From: Deuterostichococcus epilithicus
Taxonomy: Eukaryota > Chlorophyta > Trebouxiophyceae > Prasiolales > Stichococcaceae
Direction of reading: 5' to 3'
NCBI GenBank assembly: GCA_033439295.1
Contig: JAVTLE010000023.1
Coordinates: forward strand, 992,001 to 1,056,000
DNA length: 64,000 nt
A model generated the notes under the pieces. That model saw nothing but the letters and a program-made list of their open reading frames with translations, ran no database searches and was not told the origin of the DNA. The translations under genes were made by a program, and so were the position numbers. Below, piece after piece: positions 1-9,999 of this stretch (positions are counted from its first letter, which is position 1; each line of letters begins with the position of its first letter).

Positions 1-164
1 TGGGTGCAGTGTCCGGCGGCGCTTGGCTGAAACAACTCGTCCCCCTGCGCTTGCCTTGTTCCTTACAGGACCGAGTGGCCCTTGCGGGGAAACAGCACGA
101 TAACACGACAGAAGCTTGCTGAGCGACAGAAGCTCGGCAGGGGTGGCGCAGTGGTCCGGCTGTC

Positions 165-511
165 GTGTTGCCACTCACGATTGCAGGAGATGGGGGGCAG
201 CTGCGGGGGCGATGACGAGATGCTGCCTCCTCGACAGCGGGCCGGCCCAGCAGCGAGCCCTGACAGAGATGGCATCGAATGCTCGTCACCGCAATGCAGG
301 AGATGGGGGCCAGCGACGGGGGCGGCGATGGCGGTGCCGCCTCGGAGGCAGGCCCTGCGGCGAGTCTGACAGAGATGGTATCGAATGCTCGTCACCGCAA
401 TGCAGGAGATGGGGGCCAGCGACGGGGGCGGCGATGGCGGTGCCGCCTCGGAGGCGGGCTCCGCGGCGAGCCTCGACGACGGCGAGTTCGACAAGTACCT
501 GGCAGAGCTCA
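165..511 (+). repeat. Triplicated exon start, unit about 106-113 bp
   Basis: The segment holding the acceptor and the first part of exon 406 occurs three times in a row, with exon-start equivalents at 187, 300 and 406. The 300 and 406 copies are nearly identical over about 70 bases; the 187 copy has decayed. All three keep the AG acceptor followed by GAGATGGGGG. The last copy continues into the longest open exon, so the two upstream copies are read here as duplicates inside the intron. Confidence 0.75.
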
Positions 512-981
512 GCCAGAGCGGCGGTGGCGGGGACGGCGACGGCGGGAGCGAAGCAGGTGAGCAACTGATCGAGAACAGCCAAAGTCCGCTGTGTGCAAGG
601 CACTGTGGCCGCTCTGGACGCTTAGGCGGGCGGTCGCCCCAATGGCCGCGGTGCAGTTGCCGAGGTGCTGGACTGGTGCTTGAGCTTCCCCGCTGGCTTT
701 GCAGAGACAGGGTTTCACAGGGTTTGCATGTGACGCAGGCAGTTGGCTTCATCACCTGCTTCCGTCGCTTGCGGTGGTTGTGGACAGTGATCGGTTCCCA
801 GCCATGTCGATTCCCGGTCCACGGTGACTCTGCGCACCTGGTTGTATGTGTCACAGGTAGCGGAGAGGAGGTGGAACTGGACCTCGAGGAATACATGAAC
901 GCCATTGCCTCGGGAGACGATGCGGCATCGGACGGCGGCGGCGATGACGTTGTAGCAGAGGAGCACACGCCAGCATCGTAG
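406..981 (+). CDS. Acidic Gly/Asp-rich protein, 3' part only
   Basis: Two exons are readable, 406-556 and 857-981, joined GT-AG in phase 1 and ending in TAG at 979-981. The visible 91 residues are acidic and Gly/Asp/Glu-rich, with two short helical-looking stretches (around FDKYLAELSQ and LDLEEYMNAIASG) inside low-complexity sequence. No domain is recognised. Upstream exons must lie before 406 or outside the window; a possible acceptor stands at about 68. The region just upstream carries two extra copies of the first 100 bases of exon 406 (listed separately). Function unknown. Confidence 0.5.
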   Translation, partial: EMGASDGGGDGGAASEAGSAASLDDGEFDKYLAELSQSGGGGDGDGGSEAGEQLIENSQSPLCARHCGRSGRLGGRSPQWPRCSCRGAGLVLELPRWLCRDRVSQGLHVTQAVGFITCFRRLRWLWTVIGSQPCRFPVHGDSAHLVVCVTGSGEEVELDLEEYMNAIASGDDAASDGGGDDVVAEEHTPAS

Positions 982-1559
982 ACTCGAATGCACTGCTGGA
1001 GCACCTCAGCTGTGAGCCCTGTATTAGGATCCCAGCTGGTTTTCAGCGGCCTGTGTTTTGCACCCTGCTGTACACTACCTCCAGAGAGACAGTCGCTCGT
1101 TGCAAGGTGTGAAACGGCTGAGGCATGCAGAACAGTTCACTCAGCATGTTTTCTCAGCCGCTGCTCTCGAACAGCATGGAGAAGCTGCCAGACAATCGCA
1201 ATGTCAAGCATGGAAATTGACAGAATCACTACTCAGCCCTGTCGACACTGTGTGCTCACTGACGGCAATATAGGTATCTGAGAAAGAAGATATGATGTGA
1301 CGCCCACCGAACAGGTGCGTCCAACTCAAAGGGCACGCCAGAGCGGCCTGAGGCATGTGCAGACATCTTGTGGCATGTCTGCTTTCCGTCTGATGGCAAC
1401 GCTGCCATTCACGCTCTCTGATTTCTCTGTTCGCCTCCGGCGCCTGTACCCACTGGTTCCTTGCAGCGCAATGCGCCAGCGGTGCCCAGGCCCATGGCTC
1501 CGGAAATGTCAAAATGAATACCGCCGACTCGCCAGGTCCAGCTCTCACCACCGCTGCCC
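982..1559. other. Intergenic, convergent gene ends
   Basis: This stretch separates the acidic-protein gene (+) from the carrier gene (-). No coding exon, RNA gene or clear repeat was seen in it. Confidence 0.5.
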
Positions 1560-3632
1560 TCACACCGCCTTGACGGCTTCCGCCGCCGCATCCGCCGCTG
1601 CGTGCCGCGCCTCCAGCGTCTCGATGGACGTGTCTCGCACATAGTTCAGCAAAAATGCCGCCCCAACTGTGCGCGCCGCTCGCGGGGTGATGCCAGACCA
1701 CAGGGCCCGCCAGCCGCCGCCCTGCTCCATGAGGTACCTGGAAAAAACAAATGAGACACTTGTATGAAAATTTGGAGGGCATATCCCTCTCGCAGTTGCT
1801 GTTCCAGGCTGCTTCTGGGACGGCAGTCTGGATGGGCTGGCGCTGCTCGAGCCTTCCCGAGTGCACCTCGCCAGGGCTGGGCGGTGTCTGTCGTGACGCC
1901 CGCTTGGAGCCATTGCTTGGTTCGCCATGCCAGAGAACCCTGACTGCTTGCAGTTGTAGGCAGTCACGAAGGAGGTACCTGGCGGTGGACAGTGCGGAGG
2001 CATACTGCGGGGCCGCCTTTGGGTCCAAATTTGCCTGCGGCAGAAAGGTCAAAGTCTGATGAACCTCCTATTTTCCCCTTCCATCGTCACTCTCCCACAG
2101 TCCTGTCGGCCAGAGTGCTGCCTGAGGTCGTTGCAGAACTGGAGTGGCTGGATCGGAGCAGCAATGCCGTGTCAGACATGCCGCAGCAGGCCGCAAGCCT
2201 GCCGTGCTGTGGCGCTGCTTGGGGGCCTGAGAACTCCGCACGGCATCCAGCGCCACTGGGGGCAAATGCTCAGTCGAGACCATGCTCAGCATGGTTCCAA
2301 GCCCGGTCGGCGTCTTTCACACGCAAAACACTGCGGCCCAGCAGACCTGCATGCGCGTCTTAATGGCGTCTGCTGGCTGCGAGGCGAATGCTGCAAACAG
2401 TCCGCCGGTGACGGCGGCAATGGTTGTCGGCACACCCTCCGGGTACTGCCGCATCGCCGGCAGCGCGTGCAGGTAGTCGCGAAGCACCGGCACCACCCCC
2501 AGGTAGCCTGAAGTGTAGATGGACTCCCGCATTGCCGTGGCGGTCTGCACAGCAGGATGTCAGGGTGGTCAGTGCCGTCACAGGCATTGGTGTTGCACTG
2601 CCTGGGGCAAAGGCCGGACCCATGGAATGGGTCTTTGAGTCTGGGCGAGTGCTGATCACAAGCGATTTCAAGATGAGCATCGGCAAGAGCCACGACAGCA
2701 GGCGCCTTGACGCCTTGCGCCGCAACCATGCGGATGTGCGCACTCACTCCAATCCCTCAGGGCGGGCCACCTGTATGGCAGAGCAGCGGCAGGACTGCAC
2801 GGGCAGAAGCATTATGGGAATCCAACTACAGTGCACTCACAAAGCCACGGTACAGGCCCCTGACGCCGTAGGTGCTGACGACGCGGCGGGCCTCGCCGGC
2901 TATCGAGCCGCCGGTGCGCTGCTGCTGAATCATGACGAGCTCCGCAGGCGAGCTGATGAGCGCTGATGTGGCGCCCGCCGACGCCGCAACCACAATTCGC
3001 TCTGCCTGCCCAAGCTCACCGCCTGCGGCGCGACGGCGCGGCCCGTGTCATGAGCCATGCTGGCCGCCAAGCTTCCATGGGCAAGCTGGTTGCGGGAAGC
3101 GGAGGAGAAAGGGGTTCTGCGCCTGACCAGGCAGTGGCTTGCACCTCCCGCTGTGTTTGCAACCAGGTCGCAGAGGTTGCGGGAATGGCTGGAAATGATT
3201 GCAGTGTGCAAGTCTGGCCATGCTGATGCATGGTGCCTACCTGTGAGGTTCCGGAACGCCTGCTCATACACCCGGTTGGCTCCGAATTGGACCGCCGTAA
3301 TGGGCGCCATGCTGAATGCGTTGATCTGCGGCACAGGCGGGCACACCAATGCGAATCGTAATCTCAGTCGCACCAGGGACGTGGAGCTAATCAGCAGCTT
3401 GGCCGATCGGGCGCCATGCCGGAGAAAGCAAAAATTCAAGTCACTCCAAGCCGCGCCTCACCGTGAGGCCTCGGTACAGCACCATGGGGCTCCGCGGAAT
3501 TGGGCGGCCCTCCTGCATCGCGGTCTTGACGCCGACCGTCGGCTGCATGACGCACACCTCCACAAACCCCGCAAACGCACCAATGGCGCAGTGCTCCCAT
3601 GGCGACAGGGAGTCGCCCTTGCTCGCCGGCAT
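1560..3632 (-). CDS. Mitochondrial carrier family protein
   Basis: Six exons (3632-3462, 3325-3241, 3001-2841, 2544-2347, 2034-1979, 1737-1560) sum to 849 bases, giving 282 residues, close to the usual 300. The protein has the three-repeat layout of inner-membrane solute carriers. The repeat signature after helix 1 reads QPTVGVK in repeat 1, SPAELVM in repeat 2 and QPADAIK in repeat 3. Only the third is canonical Px[DE]xx[KR]; repeat 1 lacks the acidic residue and repeat 2 lacks the basic one. Each repeat is followed by the usual GLYRG-like turn (LYRGLT, LYRGF, LWSGITPR). The start is the ATG beginning MPASKGDSLSPWEH, because the upstream in-frame sequence has no ATG before a stop. The transported substrate cannot be told from sequence; the degenerate signatures suggest an anionic or unusual substrate carrier rather than an ADP/ATP carrier (inference). 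Confidence 0.88.
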
Positions 3633-4202
3633 GCTGCGGCCGGAATGTGTTTTGTTCAAGATTTGCAGCTGGCTGGCGGTGTCTATATGTTGCAAAACAA
3701 CCGTTCAATATCAGCTCGCGATCTGTGTAAGGTCAAAACCCAAGCCAGTGAACGGTATGCGTATGTCCGCGGTGATCAGATGGATCGGATGCTAGATGTG
3801 ACTGTGGCAAAGCCGTGCTCGATGCTTGATAAGCTGAATAGTGGGGCGCTCAAATCTGAATGCAACCAGAGATGCACAATGCCTGGTTCAGGGGAATTCA
3901 CCGCAAACAGGAGGGAAATGAGCAAATGACGGGACCCCACCCGCAAAAACCTTTGCCAAAACGCCGCAAAAAGCGAGATGCAACACGTGAAGTGTGAACT
4001 CTTGCGGAGGGCCGCAGATACCGCAGAATGTGCTTTCATACTGACACCTTGCACTGCGTAACGGAGTGGCACTAGACAACGGACGAGCTTTGTAGCAGAC
4101 TCACCTCTTCACCCCGATCGAGACAGCTGGGCCCGTGGTTTCTTGCCAGCTCCACCGGCGACACGCGTGGCCGGTGGCTTTTTTTGTTTCGTTTTCTGGG
4201 GC
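3633..4202. promoter_or_regulatory. Divergent intergenic region
   Basis: This is a shared upstream region between the carrier gene (-) and the one-pass membrane protein gene (+). It probably contains both promoters and 5' UTRs. No core promoter element is clear. A possible acceptor at about 4157 leaves open a short upstream exon for the membrane protein. Confidence 0.35.
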
Positions 4203-5601
4203 ATGGCCGCCTTGATAGCCGGATCAGCTGGCCTTCTGGCCATCTTCACCGGCACGCAGCTTTCCCGACCTTATGGGTATCCTGACAGCAAGCACAGCTC
4301 GGAGCAGGCTCAGCGGAACACATACCCGGCGCTCGGCGGCAAGCCGGCTTCGGCTCTCGGCGATTCGGCAGCTAGTTCGCCCATCAATGCCCGCGATCTG
4401 CAGCTGGCGAGGGCACCATCGGTGCTGGACGTCATCGAGTCAAAATGGTGAGTGAAGCTGACTGCAGCGGTGCCACCAGCCGACATTACCGCTGAGTCAT
4501 TGTTGCATACGCTAGCTGTGGAGGGCAGATCCGGCAGCGCGGCCGCCTGTTCGGACCACACGCCGCCAGCCGGTGTCTGGGACCGAGGCTGCCTCGCTCG
4601 CTCCGTCGTTTATGCCACGCGCCGTTTCCGACCCGAGCCGCGTCCTCCATTGCTGCATCGACATGTAGCAGCATCCACTGGCAGGTTGCACGCCGTCCCG
4701 CAATCGGGTTTGGTCAACTGCCCTCTGACTCAGCGGCCTGACTGGCGCCCCCACCAACTGGCGTCTCACCAACCGCCGCAGGTTCGGCTCGGTGGAGTCC
4801 AGCGGCAACAGCTCCCACTTCCATGATAGCGCCGCCAGCATGTCGCCACCGGAGCGGCGGCAGCGCCTGCTGGAGGTTGACGGCAGCGCGCACGGCGCCG
4901 GCTATGCCAGCGCAGCCGGCGGCGTTGGCGCCNAGCNGGCCGCCGCTGCTGCTGCGGCNGNGGCCCGCAGCGGCGACGCTCGGGACGCCAACGCCGCACA
5001 CGGGAGCAACAGCCACGGCAGCGGCAGCGGCGGCAGCCATGCGAGCTCCGCCTCGCGCCAGATTGCAGTCTCAGTGAACGCGTCCAGCTCTCGGCGGCCA
5101 CGGCTGCCGCCGATGCCGCACATGTCGGCTTCGGAGCCGGACACCCCCGACTGGATGGATCGCTCCAGCATGACAGGCAACCTCTCGACGCTCGACAGCG
5201 CGACATCCGCGACGCTGGCGCGGGCCAGCTCATCCGGCGACCTTCAGCAGGTCGCTGCGGAGGCCACCGACAGCGACGAGACTCAGCATGGCGCCAGCGC
5301 CGCGGCAGCGGCTCTGCAGCGGGAGCAGCCCGCTTCCGGGCTGTTTGGCACCTGGGCGCGCCGCCAGAAGCACTTCCCGCGTGCGCAGCCGCCGGCGGCG
5401 GCGGGCAGTGAGGCGGCGGCACCGGAGGCGAGTGGCCCGGCGCGGCCGGGGCGGCTCGCCGCGCCGGCGCCCGTGCAGGCGCCGCACCAGAGGGTGGCTG
5501 CGGAGCTGGCCGCAAAGCGCGCGACGGCCGGCGGCAATGACACAGACGACGACGACAAAGTCAGGGTGCGCTCCATGGCATTGCCCGACATCGCGAGCTG
5601 A
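4203..5601 (+). CDS. One-pass membrane protein with disordered tail
   Basis: Two exons, 4203-4447 and 4782-5601, join within a Trp codon (SKW then FGSVESSG) and give 354 residues. An N-terminal hydrophobic segment (AALIAGSAGLLAIFTG, residues about 2-18) looks like a signal anchor. The remainder is rich in Ala, Ser, Gly and charged residues, with no recognised fold. Four ambiguous bases lie in an Ala/Gly run near 4933-4963. The reading frame also extends upstream of ATG 4203 with hydrophobic residues, so the true N-terminus may be longer. The C-terminus ends MALPDIAS. Function unknown; the gene model is well supported by phase. Confidence 0.6.
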
Positions 5602-6203
5602 TCGATTCTAGCTGGTGGTGCACCTGACACAGGGTCTGGTATCGACTAAGACGTGGACAGGCGGCAGATGCGAAAGATGCGACAGAAGCGATAGATGTGA
5701 TGCTGGTGTCGGAGGATTGAGGTACAAGAGTACGAGATCAGGGACGTTTACCCATAGGATGGATGTGTCTTCCGCCGGCCCCACATCCATGCAACTTTCC
5801 CACAGCTGTGCATGCTCTGGTTCTCTTCCAGACGATCGATGCTGACGCACAACCCTCGATCATGCTGGCATATTTCGTCTGCCTTGCAAAGCGACCAGGC
5901 ATTGCAGAGCGACATCAGATGTTCTGGGGGTCCTCAGGCCGTTCCGTTTCCAAACCCCGCAAACGCCGCTGCTGCCAGTCGATGCATATGCAATGCGACA
6001 GCCAGGGTCGGGTGCATGAATTGCGCTTCTCCCGGCAAACGCCTGTTGCTGCGCACCGTGCTCCACTGACCCCGCATGGCAATGAATGGCACTTGCGGCA
6101 GGCAGCAGGGGCGTTCCTCTTGTCAGATCTGGACATGCCATCCGAAATGCAATTTTAAAAATGCTTCTGTGCTGAAAAGCGCCTGCGAATTTGCCGTCTG
6201 CAG
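5602..6203. other. Intergenic or unresolved 5' region
   Basis: No convincing exon was found. It should hold the 3' UTR of the membrane-protein gene and the promoter and first exon(s) of the gene beginning at or before 6204, but no ATG exon with matching phase could be identified. Confidence 0.35.
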
Positions 6204-8870
6204 GAGCATGCATGGCGCTGGCGCTTTGGCCGGCGCTGGGCGGCGGAGCAGGCGAAGCAATTCGACCCCAATTACGGCAAGCAGGCCGGCGACGAGGACG
6301 GATGGGACGAAGCCCTCGGTGAGAGGTCCCTTTTTCTTTGTTGACCGTGCCTCACATGTAGTCCTGGACACCGTGGGAAGCTGCCGTGCAAAGTGGGGCA
6401 TGGCAAGCGGGCGGGTGCGTCCTCACGCCGGGTTTTCCCGGGTTTGGGAAAACCCAAACACACAGCTCGCCGCAAAGACTGCATCTGCCGATGCGGCCCT
6501 CTAGCTGCTTTGCCCGCAACGCCGGTGACCTGTGGCGCTCAGTACTGCAAACTTCATGCACGATGCCGTCCCTGCCGCAGGCCACATGGATGCGTGCAGC
6601 AAACCCATTCCCCTGCAGATCAGGCGCACTTGCAGTGCTGCCCTTCTCGAACTCTGAAGCGGGGCTCACCCTGCCGCGCAGGCTACCTGGATGCATGCGG
6701 TGGCGGCATCCATCTGCAGATCGGGCGCACCATCAGCGTGGACAAGACGCTTGGCAAGGCGTCGCTGCACCGCGATGGCAGCGGCACCAGCTTCATGCTG
6801 GACGGCGAATCCCTCCAGGACGAGGTGTGTCGAAAATGGAGCCCGAGGAACCCTTTCCTGTCCAGCCATCCCTAAGAGAACCTTTTCCAGCCGTGACGAC
6901 AGCGGCACCGCCTTCATGCTCCTCGGCAGGTTGCTCCAGGACGAGGTGTGTGCCGCATGTTCCGCTGTTTTCGAGTTTTCATGCGATGCATGCTAACCCT
7001 TATTGATACGCACTGCGACAACAGCAACGGGAACATATCGCCGCAAAAAATGCTTGATTGATGGCGATTCCCTTCGGATGGGTGGCAACATGCATCAAAG
7101 GCGGCACGGTGCATCACACTTGCAGGTTCTGCAATGTCCCTGCCCAAAGCTTCGCTATTCCTCGGCCCTGTCCCTTGCCACTGCTGTTTCGGTGGCCGCC
7201 GCTCGGCTGCGGGTTCTGCCAGCTCCTGCGCCGCTGCTCCCCTGCGCCCTCAAATCAGCCTCCAAACTCCCAGCCCCTGGCCCGCCAAGCCTGGCGGCGA
7301 TGGCACGCAACCCCCTGTAACCCTCCCGGGAACCCCCCGACCCAAACCCTCCTCGGACCAGCCTCCAAGCAACTGAGAACGGCATGCAGGGGCCACTGTC
7401 GCGGGGGAGCAGCGACTATGGCGCCACGCGCAGCCTGGGAGCCATGGCGCGGAAGGCCCAGGAGCTGCTGCGGCACCAGAAGGAAATTGACAAGGACGTG
7501 GCGCGCCAGTGGGGTGACGCCCGCGCTGCCGGCGCCTCCTGGGCCGGACAGGTGTGTGCGCCTCCGTTTCACGCTGGATTCCACATTTGGAGCCGCAACC
7601 TCTGGCCGCAACCTCTGGCCGCAGATCTGCTTTCAGGGGATGTACTAGGTTCAAATGCTCTGAGTCTGATCACTCTGGCTGCTGATTTGCCCTGGGACAG
7701 CCAGGGGGGCTGGCTGGTGCTGCGCGGCGTGAGAAGAGAACGACAGCGCCATGCAGCCAGCGAACATCTTCGTCCACGCCTGCTACCAGCAGAGCAGGCT
7801 CACCCAAACAGAGGCGTGTGCGCCTGCATGCTAACCTGGCGCGCTCAGACCGGTTTCGCTGGCCCACGCAGTTCCTGCCAGCGGTGACGATCGACATGCA
7901 CGGCCGCTTCCCCTTCGTGCTGCTGCGCGCATCGGACCCGACCGGATCGCACAAGCTGCTGGTGCGCGGCAAGTACGGCTGCACCCAAGTCCAGCTGCTG
8001 CAGGTAATTTGCCTCTTCCTCCTTCCTCCTTTCTCCACCTTGCCGCCATTTACACTGTAGCAAACGCCTTTTCTCGTCAAGTTGCTGGCGCGCGGCAAGT
8101 ATGGTCCAAGTGCTGCTATGCAGCCCTTCCAGTCCCTTTCACAGACGTATTCCTCACGAACTGTACTACTCCTGCTGCCCGCAAAGTCTTGGGTTACAAA
8201 GTGCAAGAGCCAGCGTGGCCTTGGCCTCTTGTAATCGATGCACCGGCGTGCACCCTCGTCCCTGTGCCCGCTTGTCGTGGAAGCGCCCTCGTCTTGATGC
8301 AGTTCTCGGTGCTGATGGGCTGCCTTTCGCTGCGCATGGCAGGCGGCGAAGCAGGAGGCGGCGCAGCAGTCAGCGTCCCGGCTGGTGCCCACGGCGACAC
8401 TGGCCATCATTGGCAGTGGAGTCATGACCTGGAGCAACGACCGCGACCGCTGCGTCAACGTCTCTGACGGTGCGCTGCGCTGTGACTCCCGCCTGCCCAG
8501 CTGCCTGCAGCTGCAGATGCACCCTGCGCCGCTTCATCAACCCTACAGCCGGCACCGTCGCCGCGGCCTCGCTGTCAGCGTGCTGGCTGCCGCCAGCCCA
8601 TGTTTGGGCGAGGGTGACAGCCCAGCCCCGCGCTGTGACACGAAGCAAGGAGGTTGCCAACATTCTGTACGATGATGACGAGGGACAAGGAGAAAAATCG
8701 CTTGTGCCCATCGTTGAGTGCGCCTCCGCCTTCGCGCAGGCCGCGTGGTAAAGGGCGCGGACAGCACGGTGCGTTCCAATGCGGATGCAGCACGGCTGGC
8801 GGGCGCCCTCACCTCCTGCTCCCTGCCCATGAACCACAAGGTCACTGTGGACGGCCAGCGCCTCATGTGA
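6204..8870 (+). CDS. Multi-exon protein with PHPT1/Janus-like C-terminus
   Basis: Six exons (6204-6318, 6682-6824, 7390-7551, 7812-8003, 8343-8469, 8740-8870) stay in phase and end in TGA at 8868-8870, for 289 residues; the first Met exon is not found. The N-terminal half (EHAWRWRFGRRWAAEQ..., IHLQIGRTISVDKT..., a charged helix ARKAQELLRHQKEIDKD) is not recognised. From about residue 155 it resembles the 14-kDa phosphohistidine phosphatase family: LPAVTIDMHGRFPFVLLRA and KLLVRGKYG match the IDxDGxFKYVLIR and EIVRGY blocks, followed by a beta-strand and a C-terminal VTVDG. The catalytic His expected just after the RGxxW-like block is not visible (the sequence there reads GKYGCTQVQL). Catalysis is therefore doubtful. 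Two of its exons have decayed copies in adjoining introns. Confidence 0.5.
6571..6640 (+). repeat. Ghost copy of exon 6682 start (upstream)
   Basis: This segment resembles the acceptor and first 60 bases of exon 6682-6824 (gcag, then a TGGATGCxTGC block, then CTGCAGATCxGGCGCAC). It lies about 100 bp upstream in the intron. It is interrupted and out of frame. Confidence 0.65.
6888..6952 (+). repeat. Ghost copy of exon 6682-6824 end (downstream)
   Basis: This repeats the last 55 bases of exon 6682-6824 with its donor: CAGCGGCACC, CTTCATGCT, then CTCCAGGACGAG followed by gtgtgt. It lies about 120 bp downstream in the next intron. Together with the 6571 copy it flanks the real exon on both sides. 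Confidence 0.75.
8074..8125 (+). repeat. Ghost copy of exon 7812-8003 end
   Basis: The exon end AAGCTGCTGGTGCGCGGC...CTGCTGCAG recurs about 120 bp downstream as a copy with AAGTTGCTGGCGCGCGGCAA, a small deletion and CTGCTATGCAG. Confidence 0.7.
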
Positions 8871-9999
8871 GGCGGGCGCCGCTTGCGAGGATCGGTCGGG
8901 ACAGCCGCCGAGCAGCTCCAGGAAGCCCCAGGATCGCGGAGATCATACCACGCTGCGCCACGGGCTGGCAGCCGCGAGGCCTCGCCGCCGAGAGCGGCCG
9001 CTGCAGCGGACGCGGCAGCGGCGGCGCATACGGCATGGCGGCGCCGGCGCTGGCGCAGCTCGACCTGCGATTGGACAGTAGGGCAACGAGCGCTGCAAGG
9101 GGCGGCGTGCCAGCCCAACCACACGCTGGAAGAACGGCGGACAGCAGGAACTTCAGCCAGGCGCAGCAGCCTTGAAAGATCGGCCTTCACAGACTGTCAG
9201 TAGCAAATGTGGCGGAGGGCTGGTTTCAAGATTTCAAGCTTTTCTGGTTACCGCGGCAGAGTGTGTGCGGCAGTCTGCACCAGGACGTCCTGCCTGCGCC
9301 GTTGACCGGGCAAGTGCAGGCAGGCATTTCCGGCGGCACCCTTGGCGCGTCAGTAGGCGTCGGGCGCCCATTCTTGAACCTGGCAGCGCCTTCGCGCGTG
9401 CGAATTTTGACAATGCTTGCTTGGTGCTGGAACCGCAGGAATACATGCATAGGTAGCTAGATCGTGTGGGCTCAGTTGCTCGCTTGTTCGCTTTCGTGTT
9501 CCGACCCTAGCATGGATTCTCCTGACACTTCTGCATGGTCTGGGACATTTGAAAACCGTAGACGTTGCTCCGCTGCCCCAATGTGCTGTTGGCGGTGGCA
9601 GCAACCAGTCCAGCAGTCTTCGACCTCTCGACGATGTGCAAGCCACCCATTCCAGCATCGTCTTTTACCAATGTAATGCGCATCAAGCGGTTTCATGCTT
9701 GTTGCGGCTGCCCTGTGGCCGACATCTGCTTTCACGGGCTCCTTTGTACTAAACCATGGCCATGGCGGCGCAGTGAGCCCACAAGTGAGTGTATTCGTAC
9801 GCGCGTACTTCCGTTGCGCATTCGCTGCAGAGTCGAGAAATCATCAACAAAAACATAAGGTTGTCGTGTGCAGCACTGGACTCCTTGCAACGGTGCCTCA
9901 TCATTCGATTCAAACCGATGCCCCATGCCCATCAATGTTTGATGCCTTCCAGCAGGGGTGAATACCCATGTTCAGAGCGGCAATGAGCTACTGAATAGT
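8871..9999. other. Intergenic region before PIG-B
   Basis: This 1.1 kb has no exon that fits either neighbour. Open frames on both strands in 8.9-9.2 kb are Ala/Arg-rich and look like GC-rich noise. It presumably holds the 3' UTR of the PHPT1-like gene and the PIG-B promoter. Confidence 0.4.

Noticed and set aside
63-1004. Minus-strand 313-codon open frame at the window start
   Set aside because: It is antisense to the triplicated GC-rich exon; the Ser/Pro/Arg composition mirrors the repeat, and no exon signals support it.
8543-9190. Minus-strand 215-codon frame downstream of the PHPT1-like gene
   Set aside because: It is Ala/Arg-rich without motifs or splice partners and overlaps the end of a well-phased plus-strand exon.
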